Below, piece by piece: positions 47,704 to 56,171 of a DNA stretch of 64,000 nucleotides (position 1 is its first letter; every line of letters starts with the position of its first letter). The notes under the pieces were generated by a model. The model saw nothing but the letters and a program-made list of their open reading frames with translations, searched no databases and was not told where the DNA came from. A program made the position numbers and the translations under genes. This DNA is from JACPFV01 sp035526825 (GTDB lineage Bacteria > Pseudomonadota > Gammaproteobacteria > Nevskiales > Nevskiaceae). Where the stretch lies: positions 36,667-100,666 of the forward strand of contig DATLBT010000071.1 of the NCBI GenBank assembly GCA_035526825.1. The letters are read 5' to 3'.

Positions 47704-47722
47704 CCCCACGCGCAACGTGGGG
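47704..47722. terminator. Hairpin between convergent genes
   Basis: CCCCACG and CGTGGGG form a perfect 7-bp stem with a CGCAA loop, 13 nt after the second MoSto-like stop and 7 nt before the convergent CPBP stop. No T run follows; it may end both transcripts weakly. Confidence 0.4.
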
Positions 47723-47729
47723 ATGAGGT

Positions 47730-48155
47730 CTAGGGTGAAGCGCGATAAACCAGCAGCAGGAACCCCGTGTTGTAAAACACGTGCAGCGCGATGGGCGCGG
47801 CGAGCCCGCCGTGCCGCTCGCGGAAATGACCGAGCACCAGCGACACCGGCAGCGTACCGAGCGCGAGCCACGACGGGCGCAGCGCGAGGTGCAGGGCTGT
47901 GAACACCGCACTGGTGATCGCATTGGCGGCGCTCAACGGCCCGGCCTTCGCGCGCAGGCGCTTGAGCAACTCGCCCTGGATGAGGCCGCGGAACACGATT
48001 TCCTCGAGTATCGGGTATACCAGCGCCAGCAGCAGGAAGCGCAGCGGCTCGCGCGCGATCCAGGTTGGATCGGGGGCGCCTTTCCAGGCGATCAGCGCGC
48101 CCCACACCGGAATGGCCGCCGCGAAGGCGGCCAACAGCCAGCGATCGCGCAGCAA
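47730..48155 (-). CDS. CPBP-family glutamic intramembrane protease (MrtJ-like)
   Basis: 141 residues with four membrane helices. The CPBP/CAAX-protease motifs are complete: 'YPILEEIVFRGLIQGELL' (the Glu-Glu and Arg), 'AVFTALHLALRPSW' (His) and 'LAAPIALHVFYNTGFLLLV' (His, Asn). It is much shorter than typical family members (200-300 residues). It lies three genes in line with a secreted protein that bears a JDVT-CTERM-like sorting tail. Small CPBP proteases of the MrtJ type are the proposed processing enzymes for that tail. It is 0 nt from the end of the next gene upstream (48156), so the three genes form one operon. Confidence 0.8.
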   Translation of the reverse strand: MLRDRWLLAAFAAAIPVWGALIAWKGAPDPTWIAREPLRFLLLALVYPILEEIVFRGLIQGELLKRLRAKAGPLSAANAITSAVFTALHLALRPSWLALGTLPVSLVLGHFRERHGGLAAPIALHVFYNTGFLLLVYRASP

Positions 48156-48761
48156 CTACTTTCCCTTAGGGACCAGTTCGCCAGTCTGAGGATCCACGGT
48201 CAGTTCCCCGGCGCGCCATTTGCGCGTCATTTCTTGCTTCTCCTCGGGGCTCAGGAGATGACCTCCGCGACGGCGGAACTTGGGCGGGAGCTTCGGTCCG
48301 ACCTGGCGAAATTCTGCCCGGGTCGGCTCCACGATGACCGGCGGCGGAGCCACGGCAGCCGACGCCTCGCGCGGGGGGCCTTCCTGGCCGGCCGGCAGGA
48401 TCCAGACTGTCGTGAGAACTTCCCTTCCGTGGCACGCGGCCGAGGGGTTGCTGTCGAGCACGACGTTGCGCCCTCGCAGGAGCTGTCCCAGCACTTGCTC
48501 GGGCCCGCCGGTGCGATCAAGGGTCACCGGGTCCTTCAGCTCAATCTTGGCTTCCAGGCGTACGCCAAGCGCCCGCGTGATGGCCCGGACCACTTCACCC
48601 AGGGGCCGGGCGTCGGCCCGCACGTGGATGCTCCGGGCGCAGGGCGCGCCATCGACCTTGACCGCCTCAGCCCCCGACGCCAACGGAAGCCCGGCCCAAA
48701 ACAACACCGCCGCCCACCGGACGGACCGGAGGGCGGCGGCGAGTGAAGCGGCGCAGGTCAA
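48156..48761 (-). CDS. Secreted STN-like domain protein, function unknown
   Basis: 201 residues from TTG 48761, which overlaps the upstream stop as TTGA. The N-terminal hydrophobic part ('WAAVLFWAGLPLASGAEA') is a signal peptide. Residues about 40-110 resemble the short N-terminal domain of secretins and TonB receptors ('ADARPLGEVVRAITRALGVR', 'EQVLGQLLRGRNVVLDSNPS'). The C-terminal half is proline-rich and then basic ('LPPKFRRRGGHLLSPEEKQE'). It is sandwiched between the sorting-tail protein and the intramembrane protease, which suggests a shared task, but I do not know it. Confidence 0.65.
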   Translation of the reverse strand: MTCAASLAAALRSVRWAAVLFWAGLPLASGAEAVKVDGAPCARSIHVRADARPLGEVVRAITRALGVRLEAKIELKDPVTLDRTGGPEQVLGQLLRGRNVVLDSNPSAACHGREVLTTVWILPAGQEGPPREASAAVAPPPVIVEPTRAEFRQVGPKLPPKFRRRGGHLLSPEEKQEMTRKWRAGELTVDPQTGELVPKGK

Positions 48762-50185
48762 CGTGCGGCGTGGAAGCGCCGACGCGCGAGGTACAGGGCC
48801 GCGAGCGATGCGAGCAAGGGGAGCGTCGGGTCCAGCGGTCCGCCCTTGCCCAAAGTGCAGCCGAACCATCCATCGTCTTCGTTCACGACGACGACGGTGC
48901 CGGAAGACGCCGCGGCGTCAAAAGCCGCCGTCGATGCCGCCACCAGTTGCGTGGAGACGCCCGTGATCGTCGGCACATAGACGCCCTCGGCCCAGGCGAT
49001 CATGTTGCCGGCACCGACGATGTACTTGCGGTAGTACTGATAGGCGTCATTGTTGGCCGAGACATGCGCGGAGCTGACCGTGGAACCGGAGACCTTGTGG
49101 TAGCTGATGTCTCCCGAGCCCTGCGAGCCCGACCCGCTCATGATCCTGTAATCGCCATCGGTGCCGCGGAAACCCTGGACATACCAGTTGTTGGCGATCA
49201 GGATTTCGGAGCCCACGCGCAGTTCATTTATGTCGCCGATGGCGCCGACGCCACCGGTATGGGCCGCCGGATTGAGCGTGACGAGGTAAGCGCCACCGCC
49301 CTGGCCGCCGTAGCAGCCTTGGCAGTTGAAGTCGTAGGTGTTGCGCTTGTCGCCGAACAGGACCATGACGTTGCTGCCGTTCACGGCCACGCCCAAGTGG
49401 TTGCCGACGGTGCCCTGCCCCGGGCTGGTCGGGTCTTCGTGCAGGACCGTCTGGCCGATCTGGACGACGCCAGCCGTGTCGAGTTTTGCGTACCAGGGGT
49501 CTGTAACCGAGCTGGTGCGACCGGCCACGTGCAGGTCGCCGTTGGAATCCGCAGCGAGCTTGACGTCCTGCCAGTACGCGCTGATGCCCGTGACCGTGTG
49601 CGCCGCGACTTCGCTGGAGAGGTCGGTGGCGGAGAAGCGGGCGTGCCACAGGTTGTTGCTGCCCGTCATGACGAAATGCACGTCCGTGCCCGTGATCGCC
49701 ACGTCGAAGTGACTCGGCGAATTGACCGAGGCGTCCATGATCGTGACCGGGCCAGCCGTGATGCCGCCGGCGCCCGCGTTCGCGGCCGGATCCACCAGGA
49801 CCGCCTTGACGACTTTCGGGGAATGCTCGCGCCAGGCCACGACCGCCAGGCCCGTCGATGTCGTCACGACGTGCGCACGTCCATTGTCGTGCACCGTTCC
49901 GCTGGTCGTGATGCCGAGTTTCGGCGTGCTGACGGCGCCCGAAGGCGAAAGCCGGAAGTAGAAAATGTCGTCGCCCGCGGCGACGAAATCGTTGGTCCGT
50001 CCCTGCGCGACGACGTGCAAGTTGCCGGACGCATCCATTGCCACCTGCGGGTTGCGGTAGGCAAAGGTGCTGCCATCGTCAATCACGTAGCGGCTCACCG
50101 TTGCGGCTTGGCCTGCGGCCGACCACGCGAGTGCTGCGATGAAGAAAGTGCGGATGGAGGCGACGACGACAGAACGCGTATTCAT
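48758..50185 (-). CDS. Secreted protein with a JDVT-CTERM-like sorting tail
   Basis: 475 residues from ATG 50185, with GGAGA 7 nt before it. Signal peptide 'TFFIAALAWSAAGQAA'. The body is a beta-propeller-like repeat of 'HVVAQGRTNDFVAAGDDIFY', 'LHVAGRTSSVTDPWYAKLDT' and 'VMVLFGDKRNTYDFNC' units. The C-terminus has a Cys followed by Gly-rich residues, Asp-Pro-Thr-Leu-Pro, a membrane helix and arginines ('CTLGKGGPLDPTLPLL', then 'LAALYLARRRFHAAR'). This tail matches my memory of the JDVT-CTERM class, whose CPBP-type protease partner is encoded two genes downstream. It is probably surface-bound or released after cleavage. Ligand unknown. Confidence 0.75.
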   Translation of the reverse strand: MNTRSVVVASIRTFFIAALAWSAAGQAATVSRYVIDDGSTFAYRNPQVAMDASGNLHVVAQGRTNDFVAAGDDIFYFRLSPSGAVSTPKLGITTSGTVHDNGRAHVVTTSTGLAVVAWREHSPKVVKAVLVDPAANAGAGGITAGPVTIMDASVNSPSHFDVAITGTDVHFVMTGSNNLWHARFSATDLSSEVAAHTVTGISAYWQDVKLAADSNGDLHVAGRTSSVTDPWYAKLDTAGVVQIGQTVLHEDPTSPGQGTVGNHLGVAVNGSNVMVLFGDKRNTYDFNCQGCYGGQGGGAYLVTLNPAAHTGGVGAIGDINELRVGSEILIANNWYVQGFRGTDGDYRIMSGSGSQGSGDISYHKVSGSTVSSAHVSANNDAYQYYRKYIVGAGNMIAWAEGVYVPTITGVSTQLVAASTAAFDAAASSGTVVVVNEDDGWFGCTLGKGGPLDPTLPLLASLAALYLARRRFHAAR

Positions 50186-50310
50186 TAATTATTCTCCGCG
50201 GTTGACTCCAATGTGCCGGGGAGTGTGCTCCCGGACACGGCGGGCCGTCAACGACTATCGATTCAATGACCTGGCCAAGGACCCCCGTGCCCGGTTCCCG
50301 CCCGCTTTCG

Positions 50311-50820
50311 TCAGCGCGAGCGGCCGGGCGGCTGCGTCGCGTGCCCCGCGTCGCCGCGGAAGCGCAGGCTGTGGATGTTCTGGATCAGGTTGACGAACCG
50401 CCCCGGCTGCACTTCCCGGACGAACTTGAGCAGGCCGCGTCCGGTCAGGACCATGTACACATCGCCCTCGAGGGGCAAGCCCGTGGGCAGGTCCTGGCCC
50501 GCGCTATGGCAATCGCTCACGCGCACCGAGCGCGCGCCCAGTCGCGCCAAAATGTCATCAAGCTTGATCGCCGGTCGCGGACTCTCGCCCTGTTGGATGT
50601 CCCGCACCGGCAGGCCCCTCAGGAAATCGGCCGCCGGATCGAAGGTCTTCTGCGAGCCGTCCGGCAGCACCACCTGGACCGAGCCACCGCAGCGCTTGCG
50701 CGGGCCGTCTCCCCCCTTGCCGCCACCGGGCCCGGGGCCGGCGTTCGCGACGCCGGCCGAAAGGGCGCTGAGCAGCAGCGCCGTGCGGACGAGGATTCGA
50801 AAGGCTGTAATCATGGACAT
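50311..50820 (-). CDS. Secreted hypothetical protein
   Basis: 169 residues from ATG 50820; the frame upstream to 51033 is shadow. Signal peptide 'AFRILVRTALLLSALSAGVA'. The mature part is Gly/Pro-rich at first ('GPGPGGGKGGDGPRKRCGG'), then has 'SVQVVLPDGSQKTFDPAADF', 'AIKLDDILARLGARSVRVSD' and one further cysteine in 'SDCHSAGQ', so one disulphide is possible. No family is recognised. It lies 125 nt upstream of the JDVT-tail gene on the same strand and may belong to the same functional group. Confidence 0.6.
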   Translation of the reverse strand: MSMITAFRILVRTALLLSALSAGVANAGPGPGGGKGGDGPRKRCGGSVQVVLPDGSQKTFDPAADFLRGLPVRDIQQGESPRPAIKLDDILARLGARSVRVSDCHSAGQDLPTGLPLEGDVYMVLTGRGLLKFVREVQPGRFVNLIQNIHSLRFRGDAGHATQPPGRSR

Positions 50821-50925
50821 CACGGGAATGGAATCGGAGACAGGCTGAGCGTAACGTTCGCACGTGTCAACGACCTGAGATTCGAGCGCATCGGCAAGCT
50901 CGCCGACCAGGCGCTGCGCAAGGCA

Positions 50926-50947
50926 GGCCCAGGGGCCCTCCCACAGA
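50926..50947 (-). repeat. REP-like repeat, inverted copy
   Basis: Read on the minus strand this is TCTGTGGGAGGGCCCCTGGG plus CC, identical over 22 nt to 37665-37686 on the plus strand. It lies in the 131-nt gap between the secreted hypothetical gene and the end of the fused MFS/spermidine-synthase gene. Confidence 0.65.
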
Positions 50948-50951
50948 ATGT

Positions 50952-53864
50952 TTACCCCCGCACAGCCAGGTGCGCCATCAACAGCGTCAGCGCCGGACTC
51001 TTCCCGCCCCACTGCCACAGCTGCGGCGCCCATTTCCGCGCTTCCTCGAGCGAGCGATCGTTCTGCCGCAGCGTGATCAGCAGCGCCTCGCCGAGCAGGA
51101 ACGGTGCCAGCGCGTTCGCCGGCCCATAGGCCTCAAGCAGCTTCAGCGCCACATCGCGCGCGCGCGGATCGGCGGCGCTGCCGAACTCGAGCAGGTCGAC
51201 CCACGCGTGAATGTCGCGGGACAGGCCCGGGTAACACGGCGCCTTGCGCAAACCCGCTGCGACCGCCTTGCCGCCCGCTGCACCTATATAAGGTATGAGC
51301 CGCGGCGCCACGTCCTGGAACTGCACCAGCCAAACTTCGGCGAGCGCCGCGGATTCACAGGCTTGGGGTAACGCGCGCAGCACCAGCAGCGGCCCGCTGG
51401 CGATGGTGTCGTCCTCGGCCGGACCCTTGCGCCCCACGCCGTAGGCACGCGCCACTGCCTGAGCCAGGAATAGCGGCTCGCTGCCCAAGGTCAACCCGAT
51501 GTTCTCCCGCTCATGCGCGCTCAGGCGCAACTCGATGCCCCGCACGTCCTGCAGCGACATCGCATTGCGGTCCACGAACACGTAGCGCGCCGCGTTCTGG
51601 TCCACGACCGGGAAATAATCCGAGTTCGCCGGAAGCGGCAGCGTGCGCACCCACGGTTCGACCAGCGCGCGGTCGCCGATGCGCAGCGCGTCGAGATCCT
51701 GCGGACCGCGGATGTTGAGGCTCGCGAGCAGCGGTCCGAAACCCGCCACCGGCACCTCGCGCCACGCCGGGGCCGGCACCTTGCCGTGCGCACTGGCGAC
51801 GATGAGCATGTCGGCCGTGCCCATCGTGTACAGCACGTAGTCCTCGAACTCGCTGCCGAGCGCCTTCAGCACCGAGCCGACGATCGCCACATCGGTTTCG
51901 TACAACTGCAGCCACTGCAGCAGCACGCCGCCTTCCGCCAAGTGGCGCCGCGCATGGTGATAGAACTCGCGCGAGAACAGGCTCGCGGTGCCGCTGACCC
52001 AGGGATTGGACGGCTCGGACACGACGATGTCGTAGCGCTCGCCGCCACGCGCAAAAAAGGTTTTGGCGTCCTCGATATGGATCACGCTGCGCGGATCGTC
52101 GAAGGCGCTCGACACCAGCGGCCCGAACCGCTTCGCGCCCTCGACCATGGCGGGCTCGATCTCGATGGTGTCCACGCGCGTGAGACGCGGATCCTGCAAT
52201 AGCGTGTGCGTGGTGCGGCCCGATCCGAAGCCGATCGCCGCGACCGTGCGCGGCTCCGGGTGGATCAAGGCCGGCAGCACGCCCAGCAGGATCATCGTGT
52301 AGTCATCGGTGCTTGGCGGCGCCGCGGTCCGCAGGCCGGCGTCGACCTTGCCGTTGGTCGCGATGGCGAAGTAATCGTCCTTGCCGAACACCGAGATGGT
52401 TGCGGTCTTGCCGTCCTGGTGAAACAGGATCGGCTCGGCGTTGCGCGCCACGCCGTTGCGGAACACGCCGGAGGCGAGCCGCGCCGGGTCGAACGGCGCC
52501 GACGTGGCGATGGCGACGCTGATGAGCACGGCGCCGCCCAGCGCCCAGCGCGCCGCGGGCACGAGTGCTGCCGACGCAAGGCGCAGCAGCACCAGCCCCA
52601 GCGCGAGGTCGATCGACGCGCCAACCACCACGACCTGGCGCAATCCCATGAGCGGCATGACCCCATGCACCGCGAGCAGCACGCCGCTGATGGCGCCGAC
52701 CGTGTTGGCGGCATAGACCCGGCCGATCGCCGCCTCGCCGTGGCCACGCTTGATCAACAGGTGCGTGATCAGCGGCAGCGTCATGCCGGCGCAGATGGTC
52801 ACCGGCAGCATCAGCACGAGGCAGATGGCGTGCGACATCAGCACGTACGCCACGTAGCTGGCCTCGGTGCGCGCCAGCGCGCCGCGCAGCGTGGCCATCC
52901 AGTCGAAGGTCTGCGGATACAGCAGCAAGGTGCCGAGCGCGAGCAGCGCCATCACCACCTGCACCATGCCGAGCGTGGCCAGCGGGTCGCGCAAGGTCTC
53001 GATGCGCCCGCGGATGATGAAGCTGCCAAGCGCCAGCCCGAGGATGAACGCCGACAGCATCAGCTCAAATGAATGCGTCGCCGAGCCGAGCACCAGGCTC
53101 AACATGCGGATCCAGCCGATCTCGTAGAAGAACGACGCCGCCCCGGTCAGGAGCGCGGTGGCGAGCAGCAGCGCAAGGCCGCGCGCTGGCGCGCTGCCGC
53201 CCACCGCTCGCGCCACCGGCGGCTGCGCATCCAGCTGGCGCGCGATCAGCCACACGCCGAGCACGAGCAGGAAGTTGACCAGCCCCGCGGTCAACATGGT
53301 CCCGGGCAGGCCGACCCAGGCCACCAGCACGAAGCCGCTGACGAGCACGCCCGCCGAGGCGCCGAGGCTGTTGGTGAAGTAAAGCCACGCGAGCACGCGC
53401 CCGGTGAGTCCCTGCGACACGCGCAGCACGCCGGCGCTCATCAGCGGGAACGTCATGCCAAGCAGCACGCTCTGCGGCAGGATGACCAAAGCCGACAGGC
53501 CCCACTTCAGCGTCTCGATCGCGGCCGCCGATTCGAGCGCCGGGATTGCCGAATCGAATGCCCAACCCTGCAGCCCGCGGAACACCCAGTCGAACGACAG
53601 CGCGAACACACCGAGGATCGCCTCGACCACCGCGTACGCCACCAGCGGCCGCTGCACGCGCTGGCTCCACTCGCCGGCGATCCACGCGCCGAGCGCCATG
53701 CCGCCCATGAAGATCATCAGCACCAGCGTTTGCGCGTACGCCGCGTGGCCGAGGAACAATTTCAGGTAATGCGACCAGATCGACTCGTAGATCAGGCCCG
53801 CGAAGCCGGACAGCGTGAACAACGCGTACAGTGCATAACGCGTCGACATTCTTGCGTCCGGCAT
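50952..53864 (-). CDS. Fused MFS-type membrane domain and spermidine-synthase-like domain
   Basis: 970 residues; GGAG lies 5 nt before ATG 53864. The N-terminal half has about fourteen helices ('YALFTLSGFAGLIYESIWSH', 'GVLVSGFVLVAWVGLPG'). It passes into a soluble domain with the polyamine-synthase-like SAM motif 'TVAAIGFGSGRTTHTLLQDP', 'DTIEIEPAMVEGAKRFGPLV' and 'ERYDIVVSEPSNPWVSGTAS'. The last 170 residues are helical and TPR-like. Fused MFS/spermidine synthases are known in many proteobacteria; true polyamine synthesis is unproven, and the Asp pair needed for putrescine binding is not evident. Transcribed alone, divergent from the PLP enzyme gene. Confidence 0.85.
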   Translation of the reverse strand: MPDARMSTRYALYALFTLSGFAGLIYESIWSHYLKLFLGHAAYAQTLVLMIFMGGMALGAWIAGEWSQRVQRPLVAYAVVEAILGVFALSFDWVFRGLQGWAFDSAIPALESAAAIETLKWGLSALVILPQSVLLGMTFPLMSAGVLRVSQGLTGRVLAWLYFTNSLGASAGVLVSGFVLVAWVGLPGTMLTAGLVNFLLVLGVWLIARQLDAQPPVARAVGGSAPARGLALLLATALLTGAASFFYEIGWIRMLSLVLGSATHSFELMLSAFILGLALGSFIIRGRIETLRDPLATLGMVQVVMALLALGTLLLYPQTFDWMATLRGALARTEASYVAYVLMSHAICLVLMLPVTICAGMTLPLITHLLIKRGHGEAAIGRVYAANTVGAISGVLLAVHGVMPLMGLRQVVVVGASIDLALGLVLLRLASAALVPAARWALGGAVLISVAIATSAPFDPARLASGVFRNGVARNAEPILFHQDGKTATISVFGKDDYFAIATNGKVDAGLRTAAPPSTDDYTMILLGVLPALIHPEPRTVAAIGFGSGRTTHTLLQDPRLTRVDTIEIEPAMVEGAKRFGPLVSSAFDDPRSVIHIEDAKTFFARGGERYDIVVSEPSNPWVSGTASLFSREFYHHARRHLAEGGVLLQWLQLYETDVAIVGSVLKALGSEFEDYVLYTMGTADMLIVASAHGKVPAPAWREVPVAGFGPLLASLNIRGPQDLDALRIGDRALVEPWVRTLPLPANSDYFPVVDQNAARYVFVDRNAMSLQDVRGIELRLSAHERENIGLTLGSEPLFLAQAVARAYGVGRKGPAEDDTIASGPLLVLRALPQACESAALAEVWLVQFQDVAPRLIPYIGAAGGKAVAAGLRKAPCYPGLSRDIHAWVDLLEFGSAADPRARDVALKLLEAYGPANALAPFLLGEALLITLRQNDRSLEEARKWAPQLWQWGGKSPALTLLMAHLAVRG

Positions 53865-53899
53865 CGGTTCTCCGTGATTTGCGCGTTAGAGTACGGCCC

Positions 53900-55054
53900 A
53901 TGACCGCATCGTGGAAGAGCCGTTTCTCGCGATTCATCGGCGCGCAACCCGACCGGCTGTTGTTCGCCGCGCACAGCCACCATCCGTGGCCCGACGTCAC
54001 CTTCGAGGCGCAGCAACAGGCCTGGCTCGACGCCGCGCGTTACGCCGACACCAAGTGGGATCGCGTGTTCGGCGAGCTGATTCCACGCGCGCAGGCGCAC
54101 GTCGCGCGGCTGCTGCGACTGCCGGACGCGGCCACGATCTGCTTTGCGCCGAGCACGCACGAGCTGGTCGTGCGCCTGTTGTCCGCGCTGCCGGCGAATC
54201 CGCGCGTGCTGACGACGGACTCGGAGTTCCACAGCTTCGCGCGGCAGATGAAGCGGCTCGAGGAAGCCAACGCAGCGCGCGTCGATCGTGTGCCGGTAGC
54301 GCCGTACGAAACCTTCGCCGCGCGCTTCAAAGCGGCGGCGGCACGCGGCGGCCATGACCTCGTCTGCTTCAGCCACTGCTTCTACAACACCGGCTTCCTG
54401 GTCGAGGACCCGGTGGCGCTGGTTGAAGCGGTAGCGGATCCGCAGACCTGCGTGCTGGTCGACGGCTACCACTCCTTCATGGCCGTGCCGATCGACTTTT
54501 CGCGCGTCGCGCACCGCGCCTTCTACACCGCGGGCGGCTACAAGTACGCGATGACCGGTGAAGGCGCGTGCTTCCTGCACTGCCCGCCCGGCGTCGCCGA
54601 GCGGCCGGTCAACACCGGCTGGTTTGCGTCGTTCGGCACGCTCACCGCGGCGCAGGCCGGCGCGGTGCCCTACGCGCAAGGCGGCCAGCGCTTCATGGGT
54701 GGAACGTTCGATCCGGCACCGCTGTATCGCTTCAACGCCGTGCAGCAATGGCTGCTGGAGGATGGCATCACGGTCGAGGCGATCCGCGCCCATGTGCTGC
54801 GGCTGCAGGCCCGTTTCCTCGAGTTGCGCGACCGCGACGGCCTGTTGCCCGACGCCGAACTGGTTCCCCCGGCGGGCACGCCGCGCGGCAATTTTTTCGT
54901 GCTGCGCCACGCGCGCGCGCGCGCCTGGCACGGGGCGCTGCTTGCCGCGGGGGTCATGACCGACTGCCGCGACGACCGCCTGCGCATCGGTTTCGGCCTG
55001 CACCAGGACGAAGGGGACGTCGACGCGCTCGCGCTACGACTTTTGCCGCTGTGA
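53900..55054 (+). CDS. PLP-dependent enzyme, class V aminotransferase/kynureninase family
   Basis: 384 residues from ATG 53900. The fold-type I motifs are 'LLFAAHSHHPWPDVTFEAQQ', 'ATICFAPSTHELVVRLLSAL', 'VLVDGYHSFMAVPIDFSRV' and the PLP lysine in 'YTAGGYKYAMTGEGACFLHC'. The C-terminal 'LRIGFGLHQDEGDVDAL' closes the domain. Overall it looks most like kynureninase-type enzymes, but no tryptophan-degradation genes are near, so the substrate is open. A LuxR-type regulator gene follows 38 nt later. Confidence 0.85.
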   Translation: MTASWKSRFSRFIGAQPDRLLFAAHSHHPWPDVTFEAQQQAWLDAARYADTKWDRVFGELIPRAQAHVARLLRLPDAATICFAPSTHELVVRLLSALPANPRVLTTDSEFHSFARQMKRLEEANAARVDRVPVAPYETFAARFKAAAARGGHDLVCFSHCFYNTGFLVEDPVALVEAVADPQTCVLVDGYHSFMAVPIDFSRVAHRAFYTAGGYKYAMTGEGACFLHCPPGVAERPVNTGWFASFGTLTAAQAGAVPYAQGGQRFMGGTFDPAPLYRFNAVQQWLLEDGITVEAIRAHVLRLQARFLELRDRDGLLPDAELVPPAGTPRGNFFVLRHARARAWHGALLAAGVMTDCRDDRLRIGFGLHQDEGDVDALALRLLPL

Positions 55055-55092
55055 CGCAGAACCCGGGGAATAGTAGGATTCCCGGGACGACG

Positions 55093-56058
55093 ATGAAGAC
55101 CCCCGCTGACCCGGCATTCGACCGCTTCGTTTCCGAGCTGTATCGCTCGGGATTGTCGGTGCCACCGGAAGGCTTCCGCTCCTGGGCGCTGCACTGCCTC
55201 AAGGCGCTGATCCCCTTCGATGGCGCGCTGTGGGGCTCCGGCAGCATCCGCGCCTGGCGCTTCCACACCGTGACCCTGGTCGGCGTGCCCGAGGAATTTC
55301 CTCGCGCGCTCGAGGAAACCCGGCCGATCAACCCGATGATCGCGAAGATGTACGCAAGCCTCGACACGCCGCTGGACATGGAAAGCGTCCTGCCCGACCG
55401 CAAGTTCTACGCGTCCGAGTTCTACCAGCGCGCCTTCAAGCCGTTCAACATCGAGCGCATCCTGTCGACCGCGCACGTCGAGCCGCGCAGCGGCCTGGTT
55501 TCATTACTGAGCCTGTACCGGCGCGACCGCAAGCAGCGCTTCACGCCGGCCGAGAAGGCGCTGCACAAGCGCGCGACCTTCCACCTGTTCCAGGCGGCGT
55601 CCCACGCCTACTTCCTGCACCTGCTGCGCACCTTCATCGAGGAGCGCGAGGCTGGCGGTTCCGCCGCCGTGGTCGACAAGCACGGCTCGTTCCACGAAGT
55701 GCAGCCGCGTTTCCTCGACCTGCTGGAGCAGCATTTCCCCAACCAGCGACTGCACGCGCTGCCGTTCGTGGCGCCGGCCCCCGGCGAGCAGCTCACCGTC
55801 AACGGCCTGTGCGTGAAGGTCGTGCCGGTCGGCGACCTGCTCTGCGTGCTGATCTGGGAGGCCGGGCCGCTGGACCGGCTGACCGTGCGCGAGCGCGAGA
55901 CCGTGTTCGCGGTGACGCAAGGGCTTTCGTTCAAGCAGGCCGCGCGCAAGATCGGCGTGGCGCCCTCGACAGTGGCCAATCACCTGTATCGCATCTACCG
56001 CAAGCTCGGCGTCAACAGCCGCAGCGAGCTGGCCGGGCTGGTCTACCCGCACCCCTGA
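55093..56058 (+). CDS. LuxR-type transcriptional regulator
   Basis: 321 residues from ATG 55093. The C-terminal 65 residues are a GerE/LuxR helix-turn-helix ('LTVRERETVFAVTQGLSFKQ', 'AARKIGVAPSTVANHLYRIY', 'RKLGVNSRSELAGLV'). The N-terminal 230 residues form a GAF/PAS-like sensory region of unknown ligand; it lacks the acyl-homoserine-lactone-binding residues of quorum-sensing LuxR. It may control its neighbour, the PLP enzyme. A perfect 8-bp hairpin follows the stop. Confidence 0.87.
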   Translation: MKTPADPAFDRFVSELYRSGLSVPPEGFRSWALHCLKALIPFDGALWGSGSIRAWRFHTVTLVGVPEEFPRALEETRPINPMIAKMYASLDTPLDMESVLPDRKFYASEFYQRAFKPFNIERILSTAHVEPRSGLVSLLSLYRRDRKQRFTPAEKALHKRATFHLFQAASHAYFLHLLRTFIEEREAGGSAAVVDKHGSFHEVQPRFLDLLEQHFPNQRLHALPFVAPAPGEQLTVNGLCVKVVPVGDLLCVLIWEAGPLDRLTVRERETVFAVTQGLSFKQAARKIGVAPSTVANHLYRIYRKLGVNSRSELAGLVYPHP

Positions 56059-56061
56059 TCT

Positions 56062-56081
56062 GCAACCCTTTGCAGGGTTGC
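56062..56081 (+). terminator. Hairpin after the LuxR-type gene
   Basis: GCAACCCT-TTGC-AGGGTTGC, a perfect 8-bp stem with a 4-nt loop starting 4 nt after the stop. There is no T run, so termination is possible but not certain. Confidence 0.45.
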
Positions 56082-56171
56082 CGCATCCTATTGCCGATGC
56101 CGTGCGCGCACTTGGGCGGATTAGTAAACTGCGCGCCGAATCAACCTCTTCATCCCGCAAGGAAAGTCCGG

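Noticed and set aside
54670..55476. 268-codon minus-strand frame across the PLP enzyme and LuxR genes
   Set aside because: Spans two real genes antisense and shows no domain or ribosome-binding site.
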